Origin: Bacteroidales bacterium
GTDB lineage: Bacteria; Bacteroidota; Bacteroidia; Bacteroidales; UBA932
Assembly: GCA_017962235.1 (NCBI GenBank)
Contig: JAGCVS010000019.1
Coordinates: 1 to 64,000 of the forward strand
Direction: 5' to 3'
Length of the DNA stretch: 64,000 nucleotides
The notes under the pieces are model-generated. The model ran no database searches. It was not told the DNA's origin and saw nothing but the letters and a program-made list of their open reading frames with translations. Shown piece by piece: positions 62,515-64,000 of this stretch. Position 1 is the stretch's first letter. Each line of letters begins with the position of its first letter. The position numbers and the translations under genes are program-made.

Positions 62515-64000
62515 TTTGATGGTGACATCTTTCTTTACTCCCAGGTGGTAAATTCTGATGAAGTTCATCCGGTTCAAATCCGGGTTGCCGCCAGTGACTC
62601 CAGACTGAGAAAGCTTGAGGTCAATCTGGTTCCAGCCGCTCTTCAGGTTCAGGCTGCTGATGTACCATGCGAACTCTTCCTTGTCGCAAGTGCCGCTGCT
62701 GGTGACCTCTATGGACCCCTCCGCTGAAAGGTCTATGGCGCTGATGTCAGAGATATACATCTGCATCTTGAAATGACCCTTGCGGGTGCTTATCGCAGCG
62801 CTTACCGGGGTATCGAACTTCTTTGAGAAGAGCACCGCATCCGACTTGCCGGAAGCAGTGATGCAACCGCTCCCCTCCCTGTTGTTGCCTGTGTCAAGGG
62901 AAACACCGGAGCCAAATCCGGTTTTCCAGCCCGCCACATTGTCGCAGTTGTCCATAACGGTGGTGGTACCGCTCTCATAATCGTCTACCGGATTAACGGT
63001 GCGGTCAAAGAAGTTGTTGTCCTTGTCCACGCAGTTCACCGCCCGCAGAGTGGCAAACGGGTTGCGCACCGTAATGGGATCGTCTGCCTGATAGCCGCTC
63101 ATGCGGCAGCTTGTAAGCGCCACGGTATAGTACCCGGTGCCATCCAGATAGATAAAGTCTTTGCTGGCCGCACAGTTGGTGAGGGCGCCGTTGCCGCCGG
63201 AGAAACTCTCTACGTTGGTGATGGAGGTGTGCCCGCCCAGGCCCGTCACATACACCGGATGCACCACGTTCACATCGGTGCCGGCGTTGGCTATTATGGA
63301 GCCCTGCGATATCAACCAGGTGCGGTTATTATTGATGTTACCGGAACGGTATATGCCCACCTTCACGCAGTCAAAATTGAAGTTGGTGAGCTGGCCGTAT
63401 GTGTTCTCTCCCAGATAGATGCCGCCGTGGCTGCCAAAGGTAAAGATATCCATCACCACGGCATTGTCGGTATGGTCTATCCAGTATGTGAATGTCCCCT
63501 GGTTAATCGCATAGTCTATGATGGACGGGGGGAAGCCTCGCCCGAACTCGCGCATGTTGGCGGGATTCACGTGGCAGTGCAGGATTCTGGGGATGTCATA
63601 GCACTTGTCAATTGCTATGAACTGGCCGCTGAGGGGATATCCATAGCAGTTCTCGAAGAGCAGCTGTTCGCACCCTCCCTTTGCCCGGAAATCCATCGCG
63701 AACCATTCGCCGTAGAAAGTCAGATCGCGCAGCGTGACCCCCTGCGCCCCTTCGTCTTCAGGAAGTGTGATGGTTGGCGGATACTTTATGATGCCGGTGG
63801 TGTTCTTGTATGCCTGCTCCGGATAGTAGAACTGGATGCCCTCTATGCGGGTGGCGGAGCGGGTCGCGATGAACGGGTGCTCCCGGTCCGTGATCACGAA
63901 CAGCGAGCCGGTGGGGCCGTCGTGGGTGGAGTTCACCGTGCCGCGGCCGGTGGGGCCGTGGGTACCTATCAGCGTAACGTTGCGCTTGAGGTCTATGCCG
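62485..64000 (-). CDS. Right-handed beta-helix (pectate-lyase-like) protein, N-terminally truncated by the window
   Basis: The frame is open from the right edge of the window through to its stop, so the N-terminus is missing. The first about 300 visible residues have the repetitive Asn/Gly-rich pattern of a parallel beta-helix (LIGTHGPTGRG at the edge, TLRDLTFYGEWFAMDFRA, ENCYGYPLSGQFIAID), as in pectate lyases and GH28-like enzymes. The last about 140 residues (from GWKTGFGSG) form a beta-sandwich resembling a carbohydrate-binding module. I see no clear catalytic residues. It probably acts on a polysaccharide. It is convergent with the LMW-PTP gene and overlaps it by 30 nt. Confidence 0.72.
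   Translation of the reverse strand, partial: GIDLKRNVTLIGTHGPTGRGTVNSTHDGPTGSLFVITDREHPFIATRSATRIEGIQFYYPEQAYKNTTGIIKYPPTITLPEDEGAQGVTLRDLTFYGEWFAMDFRAKGGCEQLLFENCYGYPLSGQFIAIDKCYDIPRILHCHVNPANMREFGRGFPPSIIDYAINQGTFTYWIDHTDNAVVMDIFTFGSHGGIYLGENTYGQLTNFNFDCVKVGIYRSGNINNNRTWLISQGSIIANAGTDVNVVHPVYVTGLGGHTSITNVESFSGGNGALTNCAASKDFIYLDGTGYYTVALTSCRMSGYQADDPITVRNPFATLRAVNCVDKDNNFFDRTVNPVDDYESGTTTVMDNCDNVAGWKTGFGSGVSLDTGNNREGSGCITASGKSDAVLFSKKFDTPVSAAISTRKGHFKMQMYISDISAIDLSAEGSIEVTSSGTCDKEEFAWYISSLNLKSGWNQIDLKLSQSGVTGGNPDLNRMNFIRIYHLGVKKDVTIKLDDIKFVQE

Noticed and set aside
1..64000. CRISPR arrays, rRNA genes, transposases and integrases
   Set aside because: I saw no regular repeat-spacer pattern, no rRNA sequence and no recombinase gene in the window.

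Overview
The window is a chromosomal segment of a Bacteroidales (Bacteroidota) bacterium with a fairly GC-rich core. Three things support this. Genes start without Shine-Dalgarno sequences. Many genes are preceded by the Bacteroidota -7 promoter box TAnnTTTG. The gene content is typical of the group: T9SS cargo with a PorV/PorQ-type protein, a histone H1-like 57-aa protein, DUF2795, an S4/Hsp15 protein, a FISUMP lipoprotein, RHS/SpvB-type polymorphic toxin, serpin and many lipoproteins. I cannot name a genus from the sequence alone.

Layout. 1-12.5 kb is the conserved tuf - tRNA-Trp - secE - nusG - rplK - rplA - rplJ - rplL - rpoB - rpoC block; tuf is cut by the window edge and carries an in-frame TAG. 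12.5-19.9 kb is an inserted RHS toxin island: a 2061-aa RHS protein whose AT-rich C-terminal tip carries an HEYGH zincin motif, followed by two tandem lipoprotein paralogues (candidate immunity proteins). The island is bracketed by an exact 37-bp copy of the rpoC terminator. 19.9-35.4 kb is mainly housekeeping: a subtilase/PorV-like pair, murI, a clostripain-like protease, L25, pth, S4 protein, manA, CPBP protease, FtsB-like protein, S41 protease, H1-like protein, a LAB_N membrane protein, alr and two glycosyltransferases.

35.4-42.1 kb is accessory. It holds a promoter-driven candidate structured RNA, a divergent regulator/Ser-Thr kinase pair sharing a symmetric four-half-site operator, a BRO/DinD-type protein, a long RNA with two mutually exclusive hairpins ahead of a zinc-ribbon membrane protein, two unknown envelope proteins, repeats and a DUF4160/DUF2442 pair. 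42.1-64 kb returns to mostly core genes: CCA-adding enzyme, HsdR_N-type nuclease domain, holA, apbE, FISUMP lipoprotein, phoH, CapA-like, gcvT, an M28-TonB_C fusion, leuS, YitT-like, two AraC-type proteins, trkA, folE, a LolD/MacB-type ATPase, cobalamin adenosyltransferase, DUF2795, lipoprotein nitroreductase, serpin, LMW-PTP and a beta-helix protein running off the right edge.

The most interesting parts are the RHS island, which shows both its insertion junctions and an internal tip/immunity duplication, and the 38.6-38.8 kb RNA, which looks like a terminator/anti-terminator switch. Many genes have a perfect -7 box ending only 4-8 nt before the ATG, which suggests frequent leaderless mRNAs.
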